Below, in pieces: positions 55,132 to 64,000 of a stretch of 64,000 nucleotides of DNA. Origin of the DNA: Zea mays (Eukaryota; Streptophyta; Magnoliopsida; Poales; Poaceae); NCBI RefSeq assembly GCF_902167145.1, contig NC_050105.1:120855898-120919897 (forward strand). The letters are read 5' to 3'. Under the pieces are notes generated by a model. It saw only the letters and a list, made by a program, of their open reading frames with translations, made no database searches and was not told the DNA's origin. The position numbers and the translations under genes are program-made. Positions within the stretch are counted from its first letter, which is position 1. Each line of letters begins with the position of its first letter.

Positions 55132-58100
55132 TGTAACGCCCTGAATTTGGGGGTAGAGTTTTTTCTTCTTTTCTCTCACCAAATTCGGGCGTTACTCTCT
55201 TTTCTCTTCCCTGTTTCGCTCCTTCTTCCCAATTTCAAACCAGTATAGCGACAGGTGTCCGTGTCATGTATAAACCAAAACCTAAGTGTCATGGGTGTTG
55301 CATCATGCCGAAGCACATTTCTTTGTCTGATGTTGAGTGTTCGTCTCGTTCCGTTCCGGATTTCGATTCGCGATTTAATTCCGTTTAGTGGTCGTGCACA
55401 TCGTGGGTTTTCGATCCGCGAAGTGGCCCGGCCCAACCCAGCCCGGCCAGGTCCGGCCTGGCCCGGTCCGGCCCGGCCCTGCGCGCCCCTGGCGCCCACA
55501 CCCCCCCATGCGCCCCTCCTCTCTCTCTCTCTCATTTGGATCTCCCGCGCAACAACCTCCCTCTCCCTCCTCCACCTCTCTCTCCCCGTGGTGCCCTAGG
55601 AATTGGAGACGGTGATCACCGGAATTTGGACCCCGAGGTGAGCTCCCCTCCCCTCCCCTTCTCCTCTCTCTCTCTCCCTCTCCCTCCTCTTCTTCCTCCC
55701 CCGCGCGCGCCCTCCCTTTCCCCTGCTCGCGCACGACCCCGCCCGCCCCCCTGCCCACAGCGGCGGCCCCCGCCCTCGCTCCCCTGCTCGCGGCGGCGCC
55801 CCCACCCCCTCCCCGGCCCACGGCGGCCCCCGCCCGCCCCCTGCCCGTGGCGGCGACCCCGCCCCCTCCCCCTGCTCGCCAGCGCGCGGCCCCGCCCGCC
55901 CCTGCTCGCGCGCGGCGACCCCGCCCCGTCCCCTGCTCGCCGGCGCGCGGCCCCGCCCGCCCCAGCTCGCGCGCGGCGACCCCGCCCCGTCCCGTCCCCT
56001 GCTCGCCGGCGCGCGGCGGCCCCCCGCCCGCCCCCTGCCCGTGGCGGCGCGCGGCCCCCACCCCCTGCTCGCCTGGTGCGGCCCCCGGCGCGGCCCCGGC
56101 GCAGCCTCCGGCCCCCGGCTCGGCCCCGGCGCGGCCCCTGCCCCCGGCGCGGCCTCGGCCCCTGCGCGCGTCGTTCTGGCCCTTGGCGTGGTTCGCGTGG
56201 CCTTGGCGTGGCCTCGCGCTTCCCCGTTTACCGCTAGCGCGTTCTCGCGTGCGCGATCCGCGCTCGCGGTGATTATTTTTTTGGTTGGTAGTCAATGTCA
56301 AACTCCGTTAGTTAGCATGCTGCGTCGCGCGCTTCGTCGCGCGACGGATTTGTCTAATTTCAGATGCTATTTATGTGTTGCGTCGTGCGCTTCGTCGCAC
56401 GACGATCCTTTTTTAATTTCAGGTTGTTTAAGGTGCAACGTCGCGCGTGTATTCACGCGACGTTCCACTTTAGACTCAGTCTAGTTGACGTATGTCGTCG
56501 TGCGTTTCGTCGCGCGACGCTTAACGTCTCTTTATAATTAGTGCGAAGTGTCTCGTTGCGTGCTCGGTCGCGCGACGAGTCGTTAATTTCTTAATTCGTT
56601 TTAGAGTGCTATGTCGCGCGTCTCGCCGCGCGACAATCCTTTTTATTTATCTTCATCTGCTTATAATGATTAGACATGAAACATGACTTTACTTTACGCT
56701 AAACATAGTGTCTACATTAATTTCCTTCTATTAAGCGAGTGGTTAATTTATAATCATGTAACGTGACCGTTTCTCGACTGTCTTGTTCTCTTTCTCTCTT
56801 AACTGTAACTGCGAGCCCGCGTGGAACGTTTGTTTACTTACTGCATTCTATTGTATGGTGTACTATTCTTTTGTATTAAATATGTTGATATATGTGTGTT
56901 TGCGCCCGCATAGAGAACGATCCGATCGGAGAACCCGAAGAACTCGCAGGAGAAGCCCCTGAGCAGCAGTCGGTTGGTGGAGGCAAGTGTCCCTTGACCT
57001 ATCTCTGTCCTATTCATTCTTTAATTCACCTCCCGCTTTACACATTTATGCCTAAGGATTGACTAACTTTTGTTATCCATGTCCTTGTTCACCTATTTGG
57101 GTTGGATTATTATTGTTTAGCTTTATGCTATTGCTCAACCTATAATCAATGAACATGATGAGATTATCTATGATACGCTGTTTTCCCTTCTCTTATTATG
57201 ATGTTGTACTTGTGGTCTTCAAGGGGGCTCGAGCGGTTTCTCGAGTGCCTCTCCGTAAGGACCTGTTCTATGGATGACCGCCCGGGAAAACAGTGCAACC
57301 ATGAGGGTGGAATGGGATGCCCTTAGCTGAATAATTAGAGGATCCGGGGTGTAGTTCACTTAGCCGTCGTGCCGTCAATGGGGCTCGGTGTATGCGGCTC
57401 GCTCTGCCAAGTTTGGGTTCGCCCCTTGGGGAGGAGTGCGGTGCATTTAGGAAACCTAACGGGTGGCTACAGCCCCGGGGAATCTTTGTAAAGGCTACGT
57501 AGTGATGCCCTGCTAGGCCACCTAGGTAGTGGTCAATGGGGAGTAGCTCTCTCCGGGCAGAATGGGAATCACGGCTTGTGGGTAAAGTGCACAACCTCTG
57601 CAGAGTGTTTGAAAACTGATATATCAGCCGTGCTCGCGGTTATGAGCGGCCAAGGGAGCTCCAGTGATTAGTGGTACTTGATCAGAGACATTTTGGTACA
57701 GGTGGCTATGAGATCGATGGTTTTGGTTATGACTATGGTGCTGGTAAGTGGTATTCTTTCCGTTTGGAAAGGGTACATCGGGCTACTAACTTGGGTTAAT
57801 GCTAAAACCTGGCTTTCTATTAGTAAGTAATAATCTGACCAACTAAAAGCAACTGCTTGACTTATCCCCACATAAAGCTAGTCCACTACAGCCAAACAGG
57901 ATACTTGCTGAGTATGTTGATGTGTACTCACCCTTGCTCTACACACCAAACCCCCCATCCCCAGGTTGTCAGCATTGCAACCACTGCTCAGGAGAAGATG
58001 AAGCCGTGGAAGGAGACTTTCAGGAGTTCCAAGACTACGACGAGTTCTAGGCGTGGGTTAGCGGCAACCCCCAATCGGCTGCCTGTGAAGGCCGCGGTTA

Positions 58101-58308
58101 TCTACGTTTCGTTTTCGCACTTAGATTTATTGTAAGGACTATATGGACGTCTCAGACGTATGATGTAATCGACTATTATTTCCCTTTTAATACTATTTTG
58201 AGCACTGTGTGATGATGTCCATGTTATGTAACTGCTGTGTACGTGAATAACTGATCCTGACACGTACATGGTTCGCATTCGGTTTACCTTCTAAAACCGG
58301 GTGTGACA
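55132..58308 (+). repeat. 3' LTR of element B (3177 bp)
   Basis: Uninterrupted LTR with terminal inverted repeat at 55133-55150 and 55179-55195. The C-rich block is at 55660-56170 and the end is ccgggtgtgaca before TSD atggt. The C-rich block differs in length from the 5' copy. The long proline/arginine frames in it are not genes. Confidence 0.94.
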
Positions 58309-58313
58309 ATGGT

Positions 58314-60212
58314 CGAAGTTGAGCCACTGATCCGCCCGAGTGAAGGTGATCGGGTGTTCGAACCATCGATACAAGGCGGGAGGACCGGTGGCCGCCACCA
58401 GTATTTGACGATCGTTGAGCTTCTGTTGCCTCTTACTTTCTTGTGACCCATGTCCGCCGAAGATGACATTGACTTCTCCGTCGACACGCGGGAATGCTCC
58501 GCCTCCTCCCCCTTCCTGGTGTTGAGGCTGTCGAGGTTCTCCGGGTCCTCCTCGAGGTGGGGGAGGTGGTAGAGGTTTGAAGGGTCGGCCATTCCCAACG
58601 GAGTGCTTGAAGTCTCTGCAGTTCTGGATGGTGTGGCGCATGTCCTTGTGGTACGGGCACTAGGCGTCGAGGATGTCGTCTAATGTACGTTTGCCTCCGC
58701 GAGGTGCTCCTCGGGCGCGAGAGGCGGGTGGTCCGGCAGCGTGGACTTCTTCATGAGGCCTCTTCTCCCAACGCTTGTCGGGTTGTTGGTTCGTGTCGCA
58801 TCGTGGTGATGCCGGTGTAGGCTTCGCTCCTCCGATGAGGTCCTGAGCTCATTCGTCGGTGGTGATGTAGAGGTCCGCTTCCCGGAATAGCTGCTCGGAG
58901 GTAGTCGGCGCCTTTTGCAGTATGGCTCGGACGAAGGCCGAGTCATTAGATCCCCGGTAGAAGTCCTCGATTACTGCTGCTTTTGCAATCTCGAGGATAT
59001 GATTTCTCATGGTCTGAAATCTTTTGAGGTACGACCGGAGAGTCTCATTCCCTTGGCACTTAATGGATTTGAGGTCCCATGGCTGCGCCAGCTTGTTTGA
59101 GAGAGATTGGAAGTTGGCGATGAAGCGCCGACTGAAGTCGCTCCAGTCGTCATGCAGTGTCAGGGTAGGTGTCGTAGCCATTGCAGCGCATCCTGCCTGA
59201 GGACGATGGGCAAGTGCGCGGTCATCACATCTTCATTTGCCCCAGCGGCTCGGGCAGCGGTGGTGTAGACAGCTAACCAGCCTCCCGGGTCCTGCTTAGG
59301 CTCGTAATTGTCGACGTTGGAGACTTTGAAGTTAGGGGGCCACTGAATGGCCCTAAGACGTGGAGTGAGTGCCGATACTCCACATGTGTCCTCCTATCGA
59401 CGATGATGATGTCGGTCCCGGGGAGGGGAGTTGTTGACGTGGTGCCTCGATCGTCCCCGGGTCGTGCCGCCGGTTGAAGCCGTTGCCGACTCAACTCTGG
59501 TGGCCTGACTTCACGCAGGGATGCCGTGATCCCGATCATACTCTTCTCGGCGCCGAATCTCGTTCTCATGTCGTCGTTCGCGCGAAGCGTTAATGGAGCT
59601 CCGTGTGTCCCGCCGACTGTTGATGGCGTGTCATAGATCGCTCGGTGGATGGGCGAGAGGTAGAAGATGATTAGCTGCCCGAGTGAGCAGCTGCCGATAG
59701 CCCTCGGCGACCGAAGTCCGGGGGAGGCCATCGGCTATCCGAGCCAACACTCCACCGACCTCACTCGGTGTGTTCATGGCTCGGGCAAAGTCGGGGTTCA
59801 GGTTCCATCCAAGAAGAGGGTTCTCTCGGCGTTGTCTCGCCTCCTATTCGGCCTGCTCTTGAGCTTGCCGACGATCATGTCTCCGGGAGTTCCTTCTTTC
59901 CCTGAAGACCCATTCTTCTGGAGTTTCTCCTACCTCCGAGATCTCATCTCGTGACATAGGCTATGCTGGATCCCGCTCTCCGGCTTCATGATGTCGCCGG
60001 ATATTTCGGCGTCGATTCCTTCATCGGCGAGATTCCCTCTGAAGAGGCTCCTCTCCCGGCGCGATTGGTTCATCGTCGGAGACGAGGGTTGATTCCACTC
60101 TTCCCCCGATGAAGAGGACATCGGGGTAGAATGGAACCATCGTAGCGACAAGCTTCTTTCTGTTCTCCTTTGAGGGCGGAGGTACCAGAGGAGTAGCTTG
60201 ACGAGCCTTCAC
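58314..60212 (-). pseudogene. gag: Gag of element A, several frameshifts
   Basis: The likely start is ATG at 60212 (MKARQATPLVPPPSKENRKK). The Gag core is at 59181-58849: WSDFSRRFIANFQSLS, NETLRSYLKRFQTMRNHI and AILQKAPTTSEQLFREADLY. The C-terminal part at 58641-58314 has MRHTIQNCRDFKHSVG, a His/Cys region typical of Tat gags, and a Pro/Gly-rich linker into protease (WLNFDH). Frame changes fall near 60020, 59190 and 58850-58650, so no full-length protein is possible. Bases 60213-60567 are leader, and a primer-binding site could not be fixed in them. Confidence 0.8.
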
Positions 60213-60567
60213 CTCGTTTGCTTCCTTTTTCCTTGTGATCCGCGTCCATTTTTCCGTAGAGGAGGTGGACAGCGGGGTTCTCCGGGAAGACAGATCCTCG
60301 GCTCCTGGCTTGCAGGAGGTGGTCTTTGCTCGGAGCGTTGGAGGTTGTGCTTTTTCCTACTTCGCTCCGGCTTTCCTGGAGATTGTCGATGAAGATTTTC
60401 TCTCCGGTGGATCCGTGATGCGATGTAGAGTTCCCTCTTCGTCTGCCACAGATGAAATGGTTCCGAAGCAGAACACGGATCCAGGGCGGAGGATGATCTT
60501 GTGCTGTAAAGTGATGGCCATTGAGCTAGCTTGGATCGGTGACACACCCCCTACCTGGCGAGCTAGC

Positions 60568-61190
60568 TGTCGGTGTTTTGGGTCCGACCGCGCACCCAGG
60601 GTTGCCCCTCGAGGTGCTTTTTGGAGTAGGACGGTGTTACCGACTGTAGCTCGATGGTTCGTGCCAGATGCATGAGAGACAATAGAGATTCTTGTATAGG
60701 TTCGGGCCGCTTTGAGATGCGTAACACCCTACGTCCTGGCGTGGATCTTTTGTGTGGTGGGTTACAAGGGAGTTCTCTAGTACGAGATGCTAGAGAGATG
60801 AGTAGATGGCTAAGGAGTGAGATGTTTTTGAGGTGATGCCTCGTAGGCCTTATATACTCGACCGTGGGGCGTTACATGCGGATATGATAACAACGTGTGC
60901 CTAAGTAATAGTGAAGCGACTAAGCCTATCTTCCTATAATTCTGCCGACTTATCATCATTCAGTTTCGACGGCTGAGGACGCAGCGCGGGAAAGTCGGGT
61001 CACTGCTGTGGATGTCGCTCAAATCCATTGGGCCGTCTGGGCTCGAGTTGATCCGATCTTGCGCCGATCCACTTCGCCAGACGTTCCTCCCTAGGCCCAC
61101 GAAGGGATGGCCTTGCGAAATATCGGGCCCAAAGCCTTTCACGAGGTCTTCTAGCCTTCTAGTGGACCCGGGGGATATCTGTCCCCCACA
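60568..61190 (-). repeat. 5' LTR of element A
   Basis: 623 bp from tgtcggtg to cccccaca, followed by TSD gtcat. It is the partner of 15752-16374, and the comparison yields about 25 substitutions by eye. Confidence 0.95.
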
Positions 61191-61250
61191 GTCATAGCAC
61201 ATGAAAGAGATATGATCAAAGGTATATAAATGAGCTATGTGTGCAAAGTA

Positions 61251-62614
61251 TTAATCAAAGTTTCGAGAATCAAGAATGTTTAGTTCATTCCTAAGTTTGG
61301 TAAAGGTTTTCTCATCTAATGGCTTGGTAAAGATATCGGCTAATTGTTCTTTGGTGCTAACATAAGCAATCTCGATATCCCCCCTTTGTTGGTGATCCCT
61401 CAAAAAGTGATATTGAATGACTATGTGCTTAGTGCGGCTATGTTCAACGGGATTATCCGCCATGCGGATAGCACTCTCATTGTCACATAGGAGAGGGACT
61501 TTGCTCAATTTGTAGCCATAGTCCCTGAGGGTTTGCCTCATCCAAAGCAATTGCGCGCAACAATGTCCTGCGGCAATATACTTGGCTTCGGCGGTAGAAA
61601 GAGCTACTGAGTTTTGTTTCGTTGAAGCCCAAGACACCAGGGATCTTCCCAGAAACAGACAAGTCCCTGATGTGCTCTTCCTATCAATTTTAGACCCTAT
61701 CCAATCAGCATCTGAATATCCTATTAAGTCAAAGCTGGATCCCTTGGGGTACCAAAGGCCAAACTTAGATGTATGAACTAAATATCTCAAGATTCTTTTC
61801 ACGGCCCTAAGGTGAACTTCCTTAGGATCGGCTTGGAACCTAGCACACATGCATATGGAAAGCATAATATCCGGTCGAGATGCACATAAGTAGAGTAAAG
61901 ATCCTATCATCGACCGGTATACCTTTTGATCTACGGATTTACCTCCCGTGTCGAGGTCGAGATGCCCATTGGTTCCCATGGGTGTCTTGATGGGCTTGGC
62001 ATCCTTCATTCCAAACTTGGTAAGTATATCTTGAATGTACTTGGTTTGGCTGATGAAGGTGCCTTCTTGGAGTTGCTTCACTTGAAATCCTAGGAAATAC
62101 TTCAACTCCTCCATCATTGACATCTCGAATTTTCGAATCATAATCCTACTAAACTCTTCACAAGTAGATTTGTTAGTAGACCCAAATATGATATCATCAA
62201 CGTAAATTTGGCATACAAACAAATCATTTGCAATGGTTTTAGTAAAGAGTGTAGGATCGACTTTAACGACTTTGAAGCCATTAGTGATAAGGAAATCTCT
62301 TAGGCATTCATACCATGCTCTTAGGGCTTGCTTAAGCCCATAAAGCACCTTAGAGAGTTTATACACATGGTTAGGGTAGTCACTATCTTTAAAGCCGAGA
62401 GGTTTCTCAACATAGACCACTTCCTTGATTGGTCCATTGAGGAAGCACTCTTCATGTCCATTTGATAAAGCTTGAAGCCATGGTAAGTAGCATAGGCAAG
62501 TAATATACGAATTGACTCAAGCCTAGCTAAGGGTGCATAGGTTTCACCGAAATCCAAACCTTCGACTTGTGAATATCCCTTGGCCACAAGTCGGGCTTTG
62601 TTCCTTGTCACCAC
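61251..62614 (-). pseudogene. pol: Reverse transcriptase and RNase H of element G
   Basis: Copia-type RT: NKARLVAKGYSQVEGLDFGE, TYAPLARLESIRILLA, then a frameshift near 62430, VYKLSKVLYGLKQALRAWY and catalytic QIYVDDIIFGS. Connection and RNase H: LRYLVHTSKFGLWYP, YSDADWIGSKIDRKSTSGTC, STAEAKYIAAGHC and HIVIQYHFLRD. It ends at TGA/TAG near 61251. The order after integrase is that of Ty1/copia. The part from 62420 down is 389 uninterrupted codons. Confidence 0.93.
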
Positions 62615-62653
62615 ACCATGCTCATCCTGCTTATTGCAGAATACCCACTTGGT

Positions 62654-63457
62654 TCATACAACATTTTGGTTAGGACGTGGAACCAAATGCCATACCTCAT
62701 TCCTCGTGAAGTTGTTGAGTTCCTCTTGCATTGCCAACACCCAATCCGAATCTTTTAATGCATCTTCCACCCTGTATGGCTCAATAGAAGACACAAAAGA
62801 GTAATGTTCATAAAAATGTGCGACTCGAGATCGAGTTGTTACCCCCTTATGAATATCGCCGAGGATGGAGTTCACGGGGTGATCTCTTTGAATCGCCCGG
62901 TGGACTCTTGGGTGTGGCGGTCTTTGACCCTGTATCTCTTGATCATCTTCCTTGTCTTGATCATTATCATCTCCCCCTTGATCATTGTCCTCCTCTTGAG
63001 GTGGCTTATCTTCTTGATCTTTATTATCATCTTGAGCTTGATCCTCATCTAGGGTTGGTGGAGATGCTTGCATGGAAGATGGCAGTTGATCTTGTGCTTG
63101 TGGAGGCTCTTCGGATTCCTTAGGACACACATCCCCAATGGACATGTTCCTTAGCGCGACGCACGGAGCCTCTTCATCATCTAGCTCATCAAGATCAACT
63201 TGCTCTACTTGAGAGCCATTAGTCTTATCAAACACAATGTCACAAGAAACCTCAACTAATCCAGTGGATTTGTTGAAGACTCTATATGCCCTTGTGTTTG
63301 AGTCATAACCAAGTAAAAAGCCTTCTACAACCTTAGGAGCAAATTTAGATTTTCTACCTCTTTTAATAAGAATAAAACATTTGCTACCAAAGACTTTAAA
63401 ATATGAAATATTGGACTTTTTGCCAGTTAGGAGTTCATATGATGTCTTCTTGAGGAT
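62654..63457 (-). pseudogene. pol: Integrase C-terminal extension and linker of element G pol
   Basis: Between the integrase core and RT lies a highly acidic, Asp/Gln-rich stretch (DNDQGGDDNDQDKEDDQE) followed by the start of the RT region (DALKDSDWVLAMQEELNNF, WHLVPRP). TGA codons at 63458-63460 and 62654-62656 bound it. The first looks like a CGA to TGA change. Acidic linkers here are usual in Ji/Opie pol. Confidence 0.85.
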
Positions 63458-64000
63458 TCAGTGAAGGTAGAGCCGGTTGATGGAGTAGCAAGCGGTGTTA
63501 ATCGTCTCAGCCCAAAACCGGTCCTGAGTCTTGTACTCATCAAGCATGGTTCTCGCCATGTCCAATAGAGTTCTATTCTTCCTCTCCACTACACCATTTT
63601 GTTGAGGTGTGTAGGGAGAAGAGAACTCATGCTTGATGCCCTCCTCCTCAAGAAAGTCTTCAATTTGAGAGTTCTTGAACTCCGTCCCATTGTCGCTTCT
63701 TATTTTCTTGATCCTTAATTCGAACTCATTTTGAACCCGTCTCAAGAATCCCTTTAAGGTCTCTTGGGTTTGTGATTTTTCCTGCAAAAAGAACACCCAA
63801 GTGAAGCAAGAATAATCATCCATAATTACAAGACAATACTTACTCCCGCCGATGCTTATGTAAGTAATCTGGCCGAATAGATCCATGTGGAGTAGCTCAA
63901 GCGGCCTGTCGGTCGTCATGATGTTCTTGTGTGGATGATGAACACCAACTTGCTTCCCTGCTTGACATGCGCTACAAACCCTGTCTTTCTCAAAATGAAC
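63458..64000 (-). pseudogene. pol: Integrase of element G, open to the window edge
   Basis: The frame is open from 64000: CSACQAGK gives the zinc-finger Cys pair. The core has LELLHMDLFGQI (first Asp), IRSDNGTEFKN (second Asp) and PYTPQQNGVVERKNRTL (Glu). It stops at TGA 63458. The rest of integrase, protease and gag must lie right of 64000. Confidence 0.93.

Larger units (their letters stand above)
25907..58308 (+). mobile_element. Element B: Tekay/Del-type chromovirus with deleted pol, host of C and D
   Basis: The TSD atggt lies at 25902-25906 and 58309-58313. The 5' LTR is split by element C (25907-27269 and 50188-51944, about 3.1 kb together). The 3' LTR is whole (55132-58308, 3177 bp). 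Between them lie a tRNA-Met-type PBS, a first ORF, gag, a deletion junction, the integrase tail with chromodomain, and a polypurine tract. Only 3.2 kb of interior remains against the 5-6 kb expected with pol, so it is a deletion derivative. Long LTRs and a chromodomain place it with Tekay/Del elements. Confidence 0.92.
15752..61190 (-). mobile_element. Element A: Tat-lineage Ty3 element with two antisense genes, host of the B-C-D stack
   Basis: Both LTRs are complete at 623 bp (15752-16374 and 60568-61190), flanked by the TSD gtcat (15747-15751 and 61191-61195). By eye they differ at about 25 sites, near 4%. Minus-strand order is 5' LTR, gag (60212-58314), protease to integrase (25906-22111), an 89-bp array, two genes on the plus strand, polypurine tract and 3' LTR. 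Element B (25907-58308) interrupts the protease. Removing it with one ATGGT copy restores an open reading ...NFDHPGKYPL... across the site. All its frames carry defects, so it is a dead copy. Confidence 0.93.
7226..64000 (-). mobile_element. Element G: Ji/Opie-type Sirevirus (Ty1/copia), split in three pieces
   Basis: Pieces are 7226-8547 (3' LTR and polypurine tract), 14970-15751 (3' untranslated region) and 61191-64000 (integrase to RNase H). Element E was inserted at the first break and element A at the second. The element reads on minus and continues past 64000, so gag and the 5' LTR are not seen. The LTR start/end words, the polypurine tract directly next to the LTR, repeated ctcccccT tracts (8526, 15241, 15281, 15513) and the Copia order integrase then RT support a Ji/Opie-type Sirevirus. 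The TSD left of the LTR is ctttg (7221-7225). Its partner is out of view. Confidence 0.88.

Noticed and set aside
61196..64000. Separate host gene with retroviral domains
   Set aside because: The flanks rejoin exactly to 15751 across element A's TSD, so it is the pol of element G.

Overview
The window is plant genomic DNA, almost certainly from maize (Zea) or a very close relative. I found no cellular gene, tRNA, rRNA or CRISPR array. Nearly every base belongs to LTR retrotransposons inserted into one another. The organism call rests on a Ji/Opie-type Sirevirus LTR with short CACCGGACaGTCCGGTG palindromes, on Tat-lineage Ty3 elements with a doubled RNase H, on 3-4 kb chromovirus LTRs, and on the depth of nesting.

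Layout, with my own letters. F (1-4303, minus): gag-only Tat-like element whose left end is outside the window. H (4304-7225, plus): 3' part of a Sirevirus-like element, the oldest host layer. G (7226 to beyond 64000, minus): Ji/Opie-type Copia Sirevirus inserted in H. It survives as 7226-8547, 14970-15751 and 61191-64000. E (8548-14969, TSD TGATG) and A (15752-61190, TSD GTCAT) are separate insertions in G's 3' untranslated region. B (25907-58308, TSD ATGGT) sits in A's protease. C (27270-50182, TSD AAGTG) sits in B's 5' LTR. D (32398-41887, TSD TCTTA) sits in C's integrase. Removing each insertion plus one TSD restores the host sequence, which gives the order H > G > A > B > C > D.

Coding content is retroviral: gag, protease, reverse transcriptase, RNase H, integrase and chromodomain tails, mostly broken by stops and frameshifts. 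Intact reading frames are F gag (504 codons) and the first ORF of C (194 codons). The Tat-like elements A, E and F also carry non-retroviral genes of the 'putative gypsy-type transposon' (Transposase_28) or coiled-coil kind. In A and F these lie antisense to the element and are spliced, and in A the first has its own TATA box.

The most unusual signal is in the accessory ORFs of the two chromoviruses. Both begin with a peptide resembling the histone H3 N-terminal tail. In B it is ARLRHTARKS, with the lysine at position 9. In C it is PRTRLTARKSTG followed by PRHQLA. A third, weaker match (ARVKQTAR) precedes the Transposase_28 ORF of E. Other notable signals are a covarying terminal hairpin at the LTR ends of B, C and D, tandem arrays at the same place in three Tat-like elements, a strong excess of TAG among premature stops, and an inconsistent internal orientation in E.
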